In this document: piece by piece, positions 43,810-54,260 of the stretch
How positions within the stretch are numbered: position 1 is the first letter of the stretch
Layout: each line of letters opens with the position of its first letter
Origin: Oceanobacillus senegalensis
Lineage (GTDB): Bacteria > Bacillota > Bacilli > Bacillales > Amphibacillaceae
DNA length: 64,000 bases
Reading direction: 5' to 3'
NCBI RefSeq assembly: GCF_900176885.1
Contig: NZ_LT839648.1
Span: 3,248,328-3,312,327, forward strand
The notes under the pieces: model-generated
Database searches by the model: none
Seen by the model: only the letters and a program-made list of their open reading frames with translations
What the model was told of the DNA's origin: nothing
Program-made: the position numbers and the translations under genes

Positions 43810-45240
43810 TTATCCATGAATTAGTGTTGGTACTAACTGTTCATATAATTGACCATACAATTTAGCTGAATCCTTCCAGCTAAATCGATTACCATTAAAA
43901 TTGCTACAAAGCTGTTGCCAGTGATCAGGGTCATGATAAATATCTAATGCATAGCGCATGGCATGTAACAAATCATGGGCATTATAATTCGTGAAACTAA
44001 AACCGTTTCCCTCCCCTGTTATTTCATTATAGGACTGTACCGTATCTTTTAATCCACCCGTTTCTCGAACAATTGGTGCCGTTCTGTATTGAAGTGCAAT
44101 TAATTGAGCTAGTCCACATGGCTCAAACTTAGAAGGCATGAGGAAAAAATCTGCACTCGCATATAATTTCCTTGCTAGGCCTTCATTAAACGTTAACAAC
44201 GCTCTTGCTTTTTCAGGATATCGATATGCTAAGCTAGCAAAATAATCCTCAAACTCTTTTTCACCAGTACCCAAAATGATGAACTGTACCTCTTCTTGTA
44301 AAAACTCTTCTAAAATATGCTCTACTAAATGAAGTCCCTTTTGTTCCGTTAATCTAGTAACCATGACATATAGAGGTTTATCTAAGTCCATGGGGAAATT
44401 TAACTCTTCTCCAAGATCTAATCTATTTATAATCTTTTTGGAACGTGCAGAGCGATAATTCACGGATAGATACGGATCGGATAATGGATTATATTCCTTC
44501 GTATCAATCCCGTTTAAAATACCTATTACGTCCTGTTCTCTTTGCCACAAGACAGGATGGAGTCCTTCACTATAGTAAGGGTATTTTATTTCTTCGGCAT
44601 AAGTCGGACTTACCGTCGTGATTTTATCTGCATGGAACAGTGCACCCTTCAGACAATTCAACATACCGTTCCATTCCAAACCACCAATGTGCTCTCTATC
44701 TAAATTGAAAAAGTCCTCAAAAATATCGATAGGCATCATTCCTTGGTATTTAATATTATGAATCGTAAATACTGTTCGCATATCTGATAATGGTTTTTGA
44801 ATATTAGCGAGTACAACTGCTATTGCTGCTTGCCAATCATGGGCATGTAGAATGTCTGGCTTAAAGTATCCATTTGCTAAAAATTGAATAACCGCATGGG
44901 CGAAAAATACAAATCGCTCTCCATCGTCGTAATAACCATATACACCCTTTCTAGTAAAATAGTAATCATTTTCTACAAAGTAATATTCGATTTGATGATA
45001 CCTTAGCGTATAGATCGTTGCCTCCTGATTTCTCCATCCAAACGGAACATCGATAGAAGTAAGATATTCCATTTGTTCCTTCCATTCTTCTGGTATCTCG
45101 TCATACAATGGCAGGATGACACGTACCTCTAATTGTTCATGCTCCTTTAAAGCCTGTGGAAGGGAGCCTATTACATCCGCAAGACCGCCTGTCTTTATAA
45201 AAGGTGTAGATTCCGATGCAACAAATAATATATTTTCCAC
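43810..45240 (-). CDS. glgA: glycogen synthase (ADP-glucose type)
   Basis: A 476-residue GT5 glycosyltransferase. The ADP-glucose-binding motif KTGGLADVIGSLPQAL lies near residue 17; HAHDWQAA near 132; the C-terminal nucleotide-sugar region has MPSKFEPCGLAQLIALQYRT near 370, with the E-x7-E-type acid pair and the conserved ETGGLKDTV. It extends alpha-1,4 chains from ADP-glucose supplied by GlgC/GlgD. It lies 56 nt after glgD and 14 nt before glgP. Length is typical (about 480). Confidence 0.95.
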   Translation of the reverse strand: MENILFVASESTPFIKTGGLADVIGSLPQALKEHEQLEVRVILPLYDEIPEEWKEQMEYLTSIDVPFGWRNQEATIYTLRYHQIEYYFVENDYYFTRKGVYGYYDDGERFVFFAHAVIQFLANGYFKPDILHAHDWQAAIAVVLANIQKPLSDMRTVFTIHNIKYQGMMPIDIFEDFFNLDREHIGGLEWNGMLNCLKGALFHADKITTVSPTYAEEIKYPYYSEGLHPVLWQREQDVIGILNGIDTKEYNPLSDPYLSVNYRSARSKKIINRLDLGEELNFPMDLDKPLYVMVTRLTEQKGLHLVEHILEEFLQEEVQFIILGTGEKEFEDYFASLAYRYPEKARALLTFNEGLARKLYASADFFLMPSKFEPCGLAQLIALQYRTAPIVRETGGLKDTVQSYNEITGEGNGFSFTNYNAHDLLHAMRYALDIYHDPDHWQQLCSNFNGNRFSWKDSAKLYGQLYEQLVPTLIHG

Positions 45241-45296
45241 CTTTCCATCTCCCCCTAACTTACTATCTTAAGGAGGTAGCTCAATTGTACCTCCCC

Positions 45297-46412
45297 TTAT
45301 TTGCTTTCTATCACCTGTCTTTTTGCTACCACATATGGTTTATCCTTTGAGCCAATAATTCTTTGTCCTTTCGTTACATGAACATCTTTATCCAGAATGA
45401 CGTTTTCTAAATGGACATCCTCATCTATCGTACAACGCTGCATTATAATGGAATTCCTTATATTTGCACCTTTATTTACCTTCACACCCCGAAATAGTAC
45501 ACTGCCCTCAACGACACCTTCAACAGAGCAACCATTTGCTAAGATTGATTTTTTTACCTTAGACTGACCAAGGTATTTCACTGGTGGGTAATTAGATATT
45601 TTCGTTCTTACAAAATGTGGCTTATAAAATAAATCCTGATAATTGTCCTCGTTTAATAGTTCCATATTGTGTCGGTAATAACTTTCAATCGAATTAATAA
45701 ATACTCCGTACCCTTTATGACGATATGTCTGTACTTTCAACTGAGAAAGTCTTTCTTGAATACCATGAACAAAAAAGTTATCTTGATGATATGCAATACA
45801 TTCATCGACTAATTTCATTAATAAGGATTTATTAATAATATACGTACCTGTAAAAAGCAGTGGATTATGTCGTTCGTTTGTAATATTTTGCACCCAACCT
45901 AAATCATCTGCTTGGATACGGAAATACGGTGTATGCTCTTCTTGTAAATCCTCCATCATTGTTGATACTAAAGTAACATCCGCTCCTCGATTAATATGCA
46001 ATTGAAAAGCATCCTTATAATCCGTATTAGCTATAAATTGACTGCCACTCACTAATACATAGTCTGATTTACCTCGATTAAAGTAATCCCGATTATTATG
46101 AAAGAAGCGCAAATCCCCTCTCGAAACATCCGTAGGGTCATTCCAATCAGGAGGTAGAATATACAGACCACCATTTCTACGATCTAAATCCCAATTTTCT
46201 CCTGTTCCAAGATGGTCTAATAAGGAGCGGTATTTAGATTTTGCAAAGATTGCTACTTCTTGAATATCTGAATTCACCATATTGGATAAAGCAAAATCAA
46301 TTAATCGATAACGTCCTGCAATTGGAATAGATGCATGGTTACGAAAGTATGTTAGTTCGTTGAAAACAAAATTCTCATGCTCCAAATTGATTAATCCCAT
46401 CATGGACTTCAT
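45297..46412 (-). CDS. glgD: glucose-1-phosphate adenylyltransferase regulatory subunit
   Basis: A 371-residue nucleotidyltransferase-like protein paired with GlgC. It keeps SIPIAGRYRLIDFALSNMVN near residue 31 but lacks the glycine-rich GGxGxRL pyrophosphorylase signature at the N-terminus (it reads [15 protein letters not shown]). That fits GlgD, the partner that modulates GlgC in Bacillus. The C-terminal part is a left-handed beta helix of hexapeptide repeats (GCSVEGVVEGSVLFRGVKVN near 298). Its start codon overlaps the glgC stop codon by one base (TAATG), so translation is coupled. Confidence 0.93.
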   Translation of the reverse strand: MKSMMGLINLEHENFVFNELTYFRNHASIPIAGRYRLIDFALSNMVNSDIQEVAIFAKSKYRSLLDHLGTGENWDLDRRNGGLYILPPDWNDPTDVSRGDLRFFHNNRDYFNRGKSDYVLVSGSQFIANTDYKDAFQLHINRGADVTLVSTMMEDLQEEHTPYFRIQADDLGWVQNITNERHNPLLFTGTYIINKSLLMKLVDECIAYHQDNFFVHGIQERLSQLKVQTYRHKGYGVFINSIESYYRHNMELLNEDNYQDLFYKPHFVRTKISNYPPVKYLGQSKVKKSILANGCSVEGVVEGSVLFRGVKVNKGANIRNSIIMQRCTIDEDVHLENVILDKDVHVTKGQRIIGSKDKPYVVAKRQVIESK

Positions 46413-47569
46413 TATTTTTCGCCTCCAGTCATTGCCTTCATTCCTTCTAATATTTCCTGATTGAGTACAATAGGTTCTTCATTATCTTTAGCATGTATAT
46501 TTGTTCCTTCAGGTACAGTAGTATTTTCCATTACAATGACCCGTTCAAGGTTTGAATTCCGTCCGATTGTTACATTTGGATGAATTATAGACTCATTAAT
46601 GGAACAGCCACTTTCCACTTTGACGCCTTTAAAAAGAATAGAGTTTTGGACTTCCCCATAAATAAAGCAACCAGAATTGGTTAACGATCGCTGGATTGAT
46701 GCATTTTCCCCAATAAACTCTGGCGGGAAATTAGAGTCATTGGTATAAACCATCCAATTTTTATCCATTAACGTACGTCCCCATTCATTATCATCAAGCA
46801 AGTCCATATTTGCTTCCCAATAGCTTTTTACTGTTCCTACATCCTTCCAGTAACCGTCAAAACGATAAGCATAAAGTCTCCGTTCATCTCGAAGCATTGC
46901 TGGAATAATATCTTTACCAAAATCGTGACTTGACGTTTGTTGACTCGCATCTTTTAATAAATAGGCTTTCAACGTTTCCCATGTGAAAATATAGATTCCC
47001 ATCGATGCAAGATTATTTTGTGGTTGTTCTGGTTTCTCTTCAAATTCATAAATCCTTAAATTATCTGTTGTGTTCAGTATGCCAAATCGGGATGCTTCCT
47101 CCCATGGCACTTCAATAACAGATATTGTTGCATCCGCATTGGATTGTTTATGCTGATTAAGTAATTTACGATAGTCCATTTGATAAATGTGATCCCCTGA
47201 AATGACAAGCACATATTTTGGATTATATTGATTAATAAAATGGATATTTTGATAAATGGCATCTGCCGTTCCAGTGAACCAATCTCCACCTGTTTTAGCC
47301 GTATATGGAGAAAGAATGGTTACTCCCCCATCTCTTCTATCCATATCCCAAGGCTTTCCATTTCCAATATGTTTATTGAGCTCAAGTGGAGAATATTGTG
47401 TTAGAACACCTAATGTCTGAATATTAGAATTGGTGCAATTACTTAGCGTGTAATCAATAATGCGATATTTCCCCCCAAATGGTACCGCTGGTTTCGCAAT
47501 ATCATGTGTTAATGCACCTAAACGTTTTCCTTCTCCCCCTGCTAAAAGCATACCTACACACTCTTTCAA
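46412..47569 (-). CDS. glgC: glucose-1-phosphate adenylyltransferase
   Basis: A 385-residue ADP-glucose pyrophosphorylase. The catalytic N-terminus has [15 protein letters not shown] near residue 7, [20 protein letters not shown] near 29, the metal-binding aspartate in [12 protein letters not shown] near 145, FEEKPEQP near 196 and the sugar-phosphate lysine region [14 protein letters not shown] near 241. C-terminal beta-helix repeats follow. It makes ADP-glucose, the committed precursor of glycogen. It begins 1 nt after the glgB stop codon and overlaps glgD by one base. Confidence 0.95.
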   Translation of the reverse strand: MKECVGMLLAGGEGKRLGALTHDIAKPAVPFGGKYRIIDYTLSNCTNSNIQTLGVLTQYSPLELNKHIGNGKPWDMDRRDGGVTILSPYTAKTGGDWFTGTADAIYQNIHFINQYNPKYVLVISGDHIYQMDYRKLLNQHKQSNADATISVIEVPWEEASRFGILNTTDNLRIYEFEEKPEQPQNNLASMGIYIFTWETLKAYLLKDASQQTSSHDFGKDIIPAMLRDERRLYAYRFDGYWKDVGTVKSYWEANMDLLDDNEWGRTLMDKNWMVYTNDSNFPPEFIGENASIQRSLTNSGCFIYGEVQNSILFKGVKVESGCSINESIIHPNVTIGRNSNLERVIVMENTTVPEGTNIHAKDNEEPIVLNQEILEGMKAMTGGEK

Positions 47570-47570
47570 A

Positions 47571-49496
47571 CTATCTCTCCTCCTCTATATTTCTCTTAAA
47601 TAGTGTGATTGCTAATGGTGGTATTTTTATTTTTATATGTTGTGGCAAACCATGCCACTTTTCTGGAAAACTAAAATGTTCCTTCTCGTTTCGTTGTCCT
47701 GTTCCTCCAAACTCCTCAGAGTCCGAATTAAAAATCTCTTTGTACTCTCCGGGAACAGGAACTCCAATTTTATAATCGTAATAAACATTTGGAGTAAAAT
47801 TGCAAACTATAATGAGCTCATCCTTATGAAGTTTACTTTTTCTTCTAAAGGCAATGATGCTTTGATCAACATTATGCGGATCAATCCATTCAAAACCTTC
47901 TGAATCATGATCAAGTTCGTATAATTGTGGGTGTTCTAGATAGAAATGATTTAATGTTTTTACATAATTGAAGATTCCATGGTGTAGTGGGTATTTTAAT
48001 AGATGCCAATCCAGTTGTTCCTTGTCTTTCCATTCTGCATATTGTGCTAGCTCGCCTCCCATAAATAATAGGTTTTTTCCTGGGTGGCAGAGCATGTAGC
48101 CGTATAGCAATCTTAAATTAGCAAACTGCTGCCATTGATCCCCAGGCATTTTATCCAGTAATGACTTTTTGCCATGAACAACCTCATCATGTGAAAGTGG
48201 TAAAAGAAAATTCTCGGAGTATGTATACATAAAAGAAAACGTTAGTAAATTATGATGCCATTTCCGATGAATAGGGTCTTTTTTCATGTATTTCAGCGTG
48301 TCATTCATCCAACCCATGTTCCATTTGTAATTAAATCCGAGCCCGCCAGAATAGGTTGGTGCGGTGACTAATGGAAGATCAGAGCTATCTTCAGCCATCA
48401 TTAGCGTATTGGGATAATAGGAAAAAATAACTTCATTCAATTTCCGTATGAATGCATAGGCCTCTAAATTTTCCTCCCCACCATAGGAATTATAAATCTT
48501 CTCTTCCCAATCTGGACGGTCGAAATTAAGATAAAGCATACTTGCTACTGCATCCACACGAATTCCATCAATATGGTACTCCTCTAGCCAAAACAAGGCA
48601 TTAGAGATTAAAAAGCTTTGTACCTCAGGCCTTCCAAAATCAAATGTCAGTGTTCCCCATGACTGTTTTTCTGCTTTTCTAGGGTCTGCATATTCATACA
48701 AGGCCTTCCCATCAAATTCCCTTAACGCAAAATCATCCTTACAAAAATGACCCGGAACCCAATCCATGATTACCCCGATATTATTTCTATGGCATTCATC
48801 GACGAAGTATTTAAATTCATCCCTATCTCCATATCTAGTAGTAACGGAAAAATAACCTGAAATTTGATATCCCCAAGACAAATCAAATGGATGCTCTGCT
48901 AATGGTAATAACTCAATATGGGTAAAACCTAGAGATTTAACATACGGGATTAGTTCCTTCGCTAATTCCTTATATGTATAAAACTCACCAGATTCCTTTT
49001 TCCTCCAAGATCCTAAATGAACCTCATAAATATTTACGGGGGAAGCATAGGAGTGATACTGCTTCTTCCTTTCCTGCCAATCGGTATCTTTCCATTTATA
49101 TGTGGATACGGTTGGGATTAAGGAGGCTGTCTTAGGCCTAAGTTCAGACTGGAGTGCATATGGATCTGCCTTCAATCTGAGCTCCCCAGTTACGGAAATG
49201 ATTTCATACTTATACGCTTGCCCTGGCAAGACATCGGTGAAAAACCCTACCCAAAGTCCTTCATTCGTAATCCGCTCTAAAGCATGTGATTCACTACTCC
49301 AGTTATTAAATTCACCCACTACAGAAATTTGCTCTGCATGTGGTGCCCATACGGCAAAACGATAGCCCTTTATGCCTTTTAAGTGGATATAATGACAACC
49401 TAAAAGTTGTTGGCTGCGATAATTAGTTCCTTGATGAAATAAATAAATATCCTGTTCAGATATATGATAGTCCACTTCAGATATATGATAGTTCAC
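47571..49496 (-). CDS. glgB: 1,4-alpha-glucan branching enzyme
   Basis: A 641-residue GH13 branching enzyme. An N-terminal CBM48-like domain (about 20-120: [20 protein letters not shown]) precedes the catalytic barrel with [11 protein letters not shown] near 239, nucleophile aspartate in [14 protein letters not shown] near 307, acid glutamate in [11 protein letters not shown] near 360 and [15 protein letters not shown] near 428. It introduces alpha-1,6 branches. The start appears to be GTG at 49496, 12 nt after AAAGGAGG. The first 14 codons are a tandem duplication of seven codons (YHISE repeated), and the second GTG at 49475 is an alternative start. Confidence 0.94.
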   Translation of the reverse strand: MNYHISEVDYHISEQDIYLFHQGTNYRSQQLLGCHYIHLKGIKGYRFAVWAPHAEQISVVGEFNNWSSESHALERITNEGLWVGFFTDVLPGQAYKYEIISVTGELRLKADPYALQSELRPKTASLIPTVSTYKWKDTDWQERKKQYHSYASPVNIYEVHLGSWRKKESGEFYTYKELAKELIPYVKSLGFTHIELLPLAEHPFDLSWGYQISGYFSVTTRYGDRDEFKYFVDECHRNNIGVIMDWVPGHFCKDDFALREFDGKALYEYADPRKAEKQSWGTLTFDFGRPEVQSFLISNALFWLEEYHIDGIRVDAVASMLYLNFDRPDWEEKIYNSYGGEENLEAYAFIRKLNEVIFSYYPNTLMMAEDSSDLPLVTAPTYSGGLGFNYKWNMGWMNDTLKYMKKDPIHRKWHHNLLTFSFMYTYSENFLLPLSHDEVVHGKKSLLDKMPGDQWQQFANLRLLYGYMLCHPGKNLLFMGGELAQYAEWKDKEQLDWHLLKYPLHHGIFNYVKTLNHFYLEHPQLYELDHDSEGFEWIDPHNVDQSIIAFRRKSKLHKDELIIVCNFTPNVYYDYKIGVPVPGEYKEIFNSDSEEFGGTGQRNEKEHFSFPEKWHGLPQHIKIKIPPLAITLFKRNIEEER

Positions 49497-49589
49497 GAAT
49501 CAAAATAACCTCCTTTTCCCGATAGGCAAGGACTAAGACATAAATCAAATAATCAGATAATATGGCTAATCCCTATTTATACAAGTGTA

Positions 49590-49618
49590 ATTATAAGCTG
49601 AATAACTATTCACTTCAA
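49590..49618 (-). promoter_or_regulatory. promoter of the glg operon
   Basis: Minus-strand TTGAAG (49613-49618), a 17-nt spacer and TATAAT (49590-49595), about 95 nt before glgB. A second weaker candidate (TTGTAT, 16 nt, TATTAT) lies just downstream. The rest of the 420-bp divergent region shows a 7-bp dyad (ttcgaca/tgtcgaa, 49638-49685) but no convincing promoter for the pullulanase gene. Confidence 0.65.
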
Positions 49619-49916
49619 CGAGGATTCAGAAAATTCGTTCGACAAAAACTGTAACTATTTAGAAAGTATATCAACTTCTGTCGAATATAATTAAAACCAT
49701 GTAAAATTCGTTTAAAACATGAAATAATAGGTTATTATCTTTTTATGGAAGTTCTTATATTCATAACTTTGGGTAAAACATATACTATAAGTAAGTATGA
49801 CAGTAGTTAATCACTGGTTGCAGGGGGAGTACATTTTTTCCCTTAATAATATAAAGACGATTTGGACGTTGAGGAGTCCATTCATTCCTTAACTTCTAAA
49901 AAAGGAGTAGATTCCT

Positions 49917-52079
49917 GTGAAAAATGGGGTTGCGTGGATTGATGATATAAATGAAATGACAGTAAATGGGGATTTAGAAAATCTACCTGAGAAGCATCCA
50001 TATCCCTTTATAGTTTGGGAGAAAAAACAAACCAACTTCCAAGCTAGTGTGAAAGAAGTAATAAATAAAACCACAGCTAGAATCCACTTCCATGAAGAAC
50101 TCCCATTTGGAGAAACACTTTATCTCCTTTGGGGAGAAAAGAAATTTCCAATTTACCCTGGAGCTATTGTACGGACAAAGTGGTTTGATGAGAAATACGC
50201 TGACCTTGACGCTACACTAGGCGCTGTATGCAGTAAGACCTCCACCACTTTTTCCTTGTGGGCACCTACAGCAACAGAAGTTAGATTGGCCCTTTCCGAA
50301 AGTTATTATCACCTGAATAGAGAGGAAAAAGGGATTTGGAAATTAACGATTGAAGGGGATTGGCATGGTTTTCCGTATCAATATGAAATCACAGTAAACG
50401 GAAAGAAAACGCTTGTGAATGATCCATATGCCAAAGCAATGATGCCAAATAGTGAAAAAGCTGTTATTATCGATTTTTCAAGGACGAAACAAATAGATGA
50501 AATCAGTACACCAAGACCTCAAATAAATCATTTACAAGACTCGATTATTTATGAACTACATGTAAGAGATGCAACCATACACAAGAATAGCGGTGTGAAA
50601 AATAAAGGTAAATTTGTGGGGTTAACAGAGAAGTCGACATCTACTACTCATAACTCCTCTACAGCACTATCCTATTTGAAAGAACTTGGGATAACCCATG
50701 TACAATTACTGCCTATTAATGATTTTGCTCGTGTAGACGAAATCAATCCAGATACAACATATAATTGGGGATATGATCCTTTATACTTTCAGGTTCCTGA
50801 AGGGAGCTATGCCCTTTTACCAGGGGAACCAGTCTCACGAATTAACGAATGTAAAACAATGATTGAATCTTTCCATCAAGAAGAATTATCCGTTATTTTG
50901 GACGTTGTTTATAATCATGTATTTATTATGGAAGAATCTCCTTTTGAAAAAATCGTACCTGGCTACTATTTCCGTTACCATAAAGATGGAACGCTTTCTA
51001 ACGGTACTGGAGTTGGAAATGATGTAGCCTCTGAACGTCAGATGGTTCGAAAGTTCATACTGGATACCGTCGATCTATGGCTATCTGAATATAAAGTAGA
51101 CGGATTCCGATTTGACTTGATGGGTTGTCTAGACATAGAGACAATAAATCTTATACAAAAAAGATGCCTTAAAGAGTCCCAGCCCATTATGCTCTTAGGT
51201 GAAGGATGGGAATTACCAACGGCCCTTCCATCCCATAAGAAGGCAACAAGCATAAATTCAAATTCATTAAAAGGAATACGTTTTTTTAACGATTTTTTCC
51301 GAGATACATTAAAAGGAAATTTATTTGATTCCAGTGATACTGGATTTGTTAATGGAAATGGACATTTTATCGAACGTCTTCCACATTTATTATCTGGTTC
51401 TGTGTTAGAGGATTATGGGGATCCCTTTGTTTCCGATGTAACCCAATCTGTTAACTATGTAGAATGTCATGATAATCACACATTATGGGATCGACTTCAA
51501 TTAACAAATCCTTTCTCTAGTGATAAGGATCGCAAAAGGATGCATCAGCTTGCAACAGCTCTCACTCTTCTAAGCCAGGGTGTTCCTTTTATCCATGCTG
51601 GGCAAGAATGGTTCAGAACAAAAAATGGAGTAGAAAATAGCTATAAGTCTAACGATTTTATCAACCAGTTGGACTGGAGCAAACGAGAAACGGAAAATGA
51701 TAATGTTGAATTTTTGAAAGCACTTATTCGTTTGAGGAAAAAATATGAAGTATTCCGTTTAAAAAGCAAACAGGAAATCCGGCGGAGATTCCATATACTT
51801 GAAACACCTAACCCTATTTTTGGATTTACCTTGCTAGATGATGAAGTTGACTTCTCCATTTATGCTAATCCAACGAAGAGGGATTGTTCACTAAGGTTGC
51901 CATCGTCCGGAAATTGGAAAATAGCAGTAACAAATTATTTAGGTGATTCTGATAACCAACAGACTATTGTTGGCGAGTTTATGGAGATTCAACCTTATGA
52001 AATTGTTGTTTTACAGAAGTTGCGAAAATCAGCTGATCTGACGTTTAACTCACAGATAGGTAGTAGTGTAGAGAATTAA
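49917..52079 (+). CDS. amyX: type I pullulanase
   Basis: A 720-residue GH13 debranching enzyme, near the length of B. subtilis AmyX (about 718). The diagnostic type I motif YNWGYDP lies near residue 281. The CBM48-type domain is before it (FSLWAPTATEVRLAL near 114). Catalytic residues: nucleophile aspartate in VDGFRFDLMG near 400, acid glutamate in MLLGEGWELP near 427, and the third aspartate in YVECHDNHTLWDR near 517. No signal peptide, so it acts on internal glycogen-like glucan. It is divergent from glgB, so synthesis and debranching of the storage polymer sit together. The start is GTG with AAAGGAG upstream. Confidence 0.93.
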   Translation: MKNGVAWIDDINEMTVNGDLENLPEKHPYPFIVWEKKQTNFQASVKEVINKTTARIHFHEELPFGETLYLLWGEKKFPIYPGAIVRTKWFDEKYADLDATLGAVCSKTSTTFSLWAPTATEVRLALSESYYHLNREEKGIWKLTIEGDWHGFPYQYEITVNGKKTLVNDPYAKAMMPNSEKAVIIDFSRTKQIDEISTPRPQINHLQDSIIYELHVRDATIHKNSGVKNKGKFVGLTEKSTSTTHNSSTALSYLKELGITHVQLLPINDFARVDEINPDTTYNWGYDPLYFQVPEGSYALLPGEPVSRINECKTMIESFHQEELSVILDVVYNHVFIMEESPFEKIVPGYYFRYHKDGTLSNGTGVGNDVASERQMVRKFILDTVDLWLSEYKVDGFRFDLMGCLDIETINLIQKRCLKESQPIMLLGEGWELPTALPSHKKATSINSNSLKGIRFFNDFFRDTLKGNLFDSSDTGFVNGNGHFIERLPHLLSGSVLEDYGDPFVSDVTQSVNYVECHDNHTLWDRLQLTNPFSSDKDRKRMHQLATALTLLSQGVPFIHAGQEWFRTKNGVENSYKSNDFINQLDWSKRETENDNVEFLKALIRLRKKYEVFRLKSKQEIRRRFHILETPNPIFGFTLLDDEVDFSIYANPTKRDCSLRLPSSGNWKIAVTNYLGDSDNQQTIVGEFMEIQPYEIVVLQKLRKSADLTFNSQIGSSVEN

Positions 52080-52096
52080 AATTGCTTTAATACTTG

Positions 52097-52140
52097 AAAA
52101 AGCAGTGAACTTATAATTCTTATGAGTTCACTGCTTTTAT
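52097..52140 (+). terminator. terminator of amyX
   Basis: AAAAGCAGTGAACT pairs with AGTTCACTGCTTTT (52125-52138): a perfect stem of about 14 bp starting 18 nt after the amyX stop codon, followed by a T-rich stretch. Confidence 0.85.
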
Positions 52141-52299
52141 TTCTAAGTTTCGGTTTATCGTAGGTTAAGGCGCAGAAATACACCCAACTCAAAATGGAGG
52201 AAAAACAAATCTTTTTAGGCGGGGAACGAAAGAAAACCCCACTGATTAAAGATTCTCTTTATACGAATTACTTTTATCCCTTCACAAGTTGTTCAAAAG

Positions 52300-53082
52300 T
52301 TAATCCCAAGTATAGTCTCTGAAATAGTGATACCAATCTCCATTTTTAAAATAAACTTTTATACACTTTTCTCGACTATCCCACTTGATTTTCTTAATGT
52401 TTTGAACATCGTATTCCTTCCGTTTATCCATCTTCATACTTTCCAAATGTTTAGGATGTGTCTGATTAAAAATTCTCTTTTGTAGATCGGTTAATTTATC
52501 ATAGCCTTTCGCGTTCATTTCTTTAGCTTTAGCGTAAATAGTGGAACGTGGAACACCAGTCATTTTCTCGATTTCGGTTATACTTAGGCCATTGTTATCA
52601 TTGTTAAAATATAGCTTGAGTGCCTTTTTAATATCTCTTTCATCTTTCTCTTTACGTCCCAACTGTCTCCCTTGGCTTTTGACACGTTCACGGCCTTCCT
52701 TTGTACGCTTATTGATTAGATTACGTTCAAGGTCACGCTCAAAATCAACAATAGTTCCAAGCATAGTAAACATTGTTTTCCCGGAAGGAGTTGAAAAATC
52801 AATTTTTTCTTTAATAAATTCCAACCCAATATCTTGTTCTTGTAAAGAGTTTGCGATTCGATGTAATTCATATGTGCTCCCGGCTAAACAGTCCATTTTA
52901 TACGCCACCAATTTATCCCCCGGTCGTAAATACTTAAGAGTACGTTCCAATTCTGGTAGCTGCACCCTTCTAATTGCTATTTTTTCCTTACATATTTTAT
53001 CGCATCCATATTCTTTTAACTTCTCCATTTGAAATTCCAAGTCTTCAGTTGTACTACCCCTTGCATAACCGATAGTAGCCAT
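52300..53082 (-). CDS. serine recombinase (resolvase family) with degenerate active site and KTSC tail
   Basis: A 260-residue protein. Residues 1-140 follow the resolvase fold: IGYARGSTTEDLEFQ with the expected catalytic serine near residue 9-10, and FTMLGTIVDFERDLERNLIN near 104. Residues 145-190 form a helix-turn-helix (LSITEIEKMTGVPRSTIYAK). Residues 225-260 are a KTSC-like domain (NIKKIKWDSREKCIKVYFKN). Two active-site arginines that follow the aspartate in ordinary resolvases (KLDRLGR) are replaced here (KMDCLAGS), and the usual SG...R segment near residue 40 reads IAIRRVQLPELER. Recombination activity is therefore doubtful. No res/att site, transposase or cargo was found beside it. Confidence 0.78.
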   Translation of the reverse strand: MATIGYARGSTTEDLEFQMEKLKEYGCDKICKEKIAIRRVQLPELERTLKYLRPGDKLVAYKMDCLAGSTYELHRIANSLQEQDIGLEFIKEKIDFSTPSGKTMFTMLGTIVDFERDLERNLINKRTKEGRERVKSQGRQLGRKEKDERDIKKALKLYFNNDNNGLSITEIEKMTGVPRSTIYAKAKEMNAKGYDKLTDLQKRIFNQTHPKHLESMKMDKRKEYDVQNIKKIKWDSREKCIKVYFKNGDWYHYFRDYTWD

Positions 53083-53309
53083 AACATATTATCTCCCATG
53101 TCCAATGATCTTAAATATTTTGTGCATCTGATTATAAACTAACTCTTAGACAATAACAACAACAATTTTATGTAAGTTTTATATTAAAAATGACTATATC
53201 AAAAAGCCATAAAAAATCAATCAAGTGTTCTAATTCGTAATAAATTGATATACTAGTTTTATATACTGAAGCTTATTCTCACTTTATATAAAAAAGGAAG
53301 TGTCAAGTA

Positions 53310-54197
53310 TTGTTTAAAAATACTGGGCTTTTGTTAGAAGGTGGGGGAATGAGAAGTGCATATACTGCTGGAGTTTTAGACTTCTTCCTTGATGAGGAGT
53401 TTGAATTCCCAGTAGTTGCAACAGCCTCTTCAGGAGCTCTTATCGGCAGTTCATACATTGCAAAGCAAAGAACTAGAAACTATCAAATATTACAGGCTGT
53501 CGGGAATAATTCTAAATCTGTTTCCGTAATCAACTGGTTACGAAACAGAGAAATATTTAATATGGATTATATTTTTGATCAAATTCCAAGGGATATTATT
53601 CCCTTAAACTATCAATCTTTTACACAATCTCCATCTACATTTATTATTGGAACAACAGACATCCAAACCGGAAAGCCACTTTACTTTAATCGATATGAAA
53701 CAATTGACGATTTATTAACTATCACCCGAGCATCCTGTTCTCTTCCGGTCCTGGCGCCGAGTGTCCGCTACCAGGGAAAGGAATTATTAGATGGCGGGAT
53801 ATCCAATCCCATCCCTATCCATCCATTAATTACACAAGGGATCAAAAAACATATAGTCGTTTTAACTAGAAATAGAGGATACATTAAAAAGGCAACAAAA
53901 CTTAATTGGTTTTTCCAAAGATTGTTTAAAAATAATCCAGAGCTAGTTCGTATATTGCGTGACCGGCATATCCTTTACAATCAAACCATGCATTTGCTTT
54001 ATGAAATGGAAAAACGAAACGAAGTATTTATTTTACAACCCGAACGACCTCTAAGGGCGGCTAGGATAGAAAAGAATAAAGAAAAACTAGAAGAATTATA
54101 TAATCAAGGATACGAAGAGACCAAAGCGAAAAAGGAGATATTATTAGCCTTTTTAGAATCACAAACTCAAGATAAAACGAGTACCATTCCTTCATGA
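53310..54197 (+). CDS. patatin-like phospholipase-family protein
   Basis: A 295-residue patatin-fold hydrolase. The oxyanion glycine loop is LLLEGGGMRSAYTAGVLDFF at residues 6-25; the nucleophile region reads VATASSGALIGSS near 39 and the second dyad residue is the aspartate in LLDGGISNPIPIH near 152. In most patatins the serine lies in GxSxG; here the first glycine is replaced (TASSG), so activity could be altered. The family includes bacterial lipases and YjjU-type proteins with unknown substrates. There is no signal peptide. The start is TTG at 53310 after AAGGAAG. It precedes the LLM gene by 63 nt. Confidence 0.8.
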   Translation: MFKNTGLLLEGGGMRSAYTAGVLDFFLDEEFEFPVVATASSGALIGSSYIAKQRTRNYQILQAVGNNSKSVSVINWLRNREIFNMDYIFDQIPRDIIPLNYQSFTQSPSTFIIGTTDIQTGKPLYFNRYETIDDLLTITRASCSLPVLAPSVRYQGKELLDGGISNPIPIHPLITQGIKKHIVVLTRNRGYIKKATKLNWFFQRLFKNNPELVRILRDRHILYNQTMHLLYEMEKRNEVFILQPERPLRAARIEKNKEKLEELYNQGYEETKAKKEILLAFLESQTQDKTSTIPS

Positions 54198-54260
54198 TGT
54201 ATTGGATTGGTTATTTTTAATATACTAATTAACAATCGGGATTGAAAAGAGGTGTAAAAG

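Noticed and set aside
49638-49685. Dyad ttcgaca/tgtcgaa in the glgB-amyX divergent region as an operator
   Set aside because: Only 7 bp with a 34-bp gap in AT-rich DNA; too weak to separate from chance without comparison to other genomes.
52080-53309. Prophage or integrative element around the serine recombinase
   Set aside because: The flanking genes are housekeeping genes (pullulanase, patatin), no attachment-site repeats were seen, and the recombinase lacks expected active-site residues.
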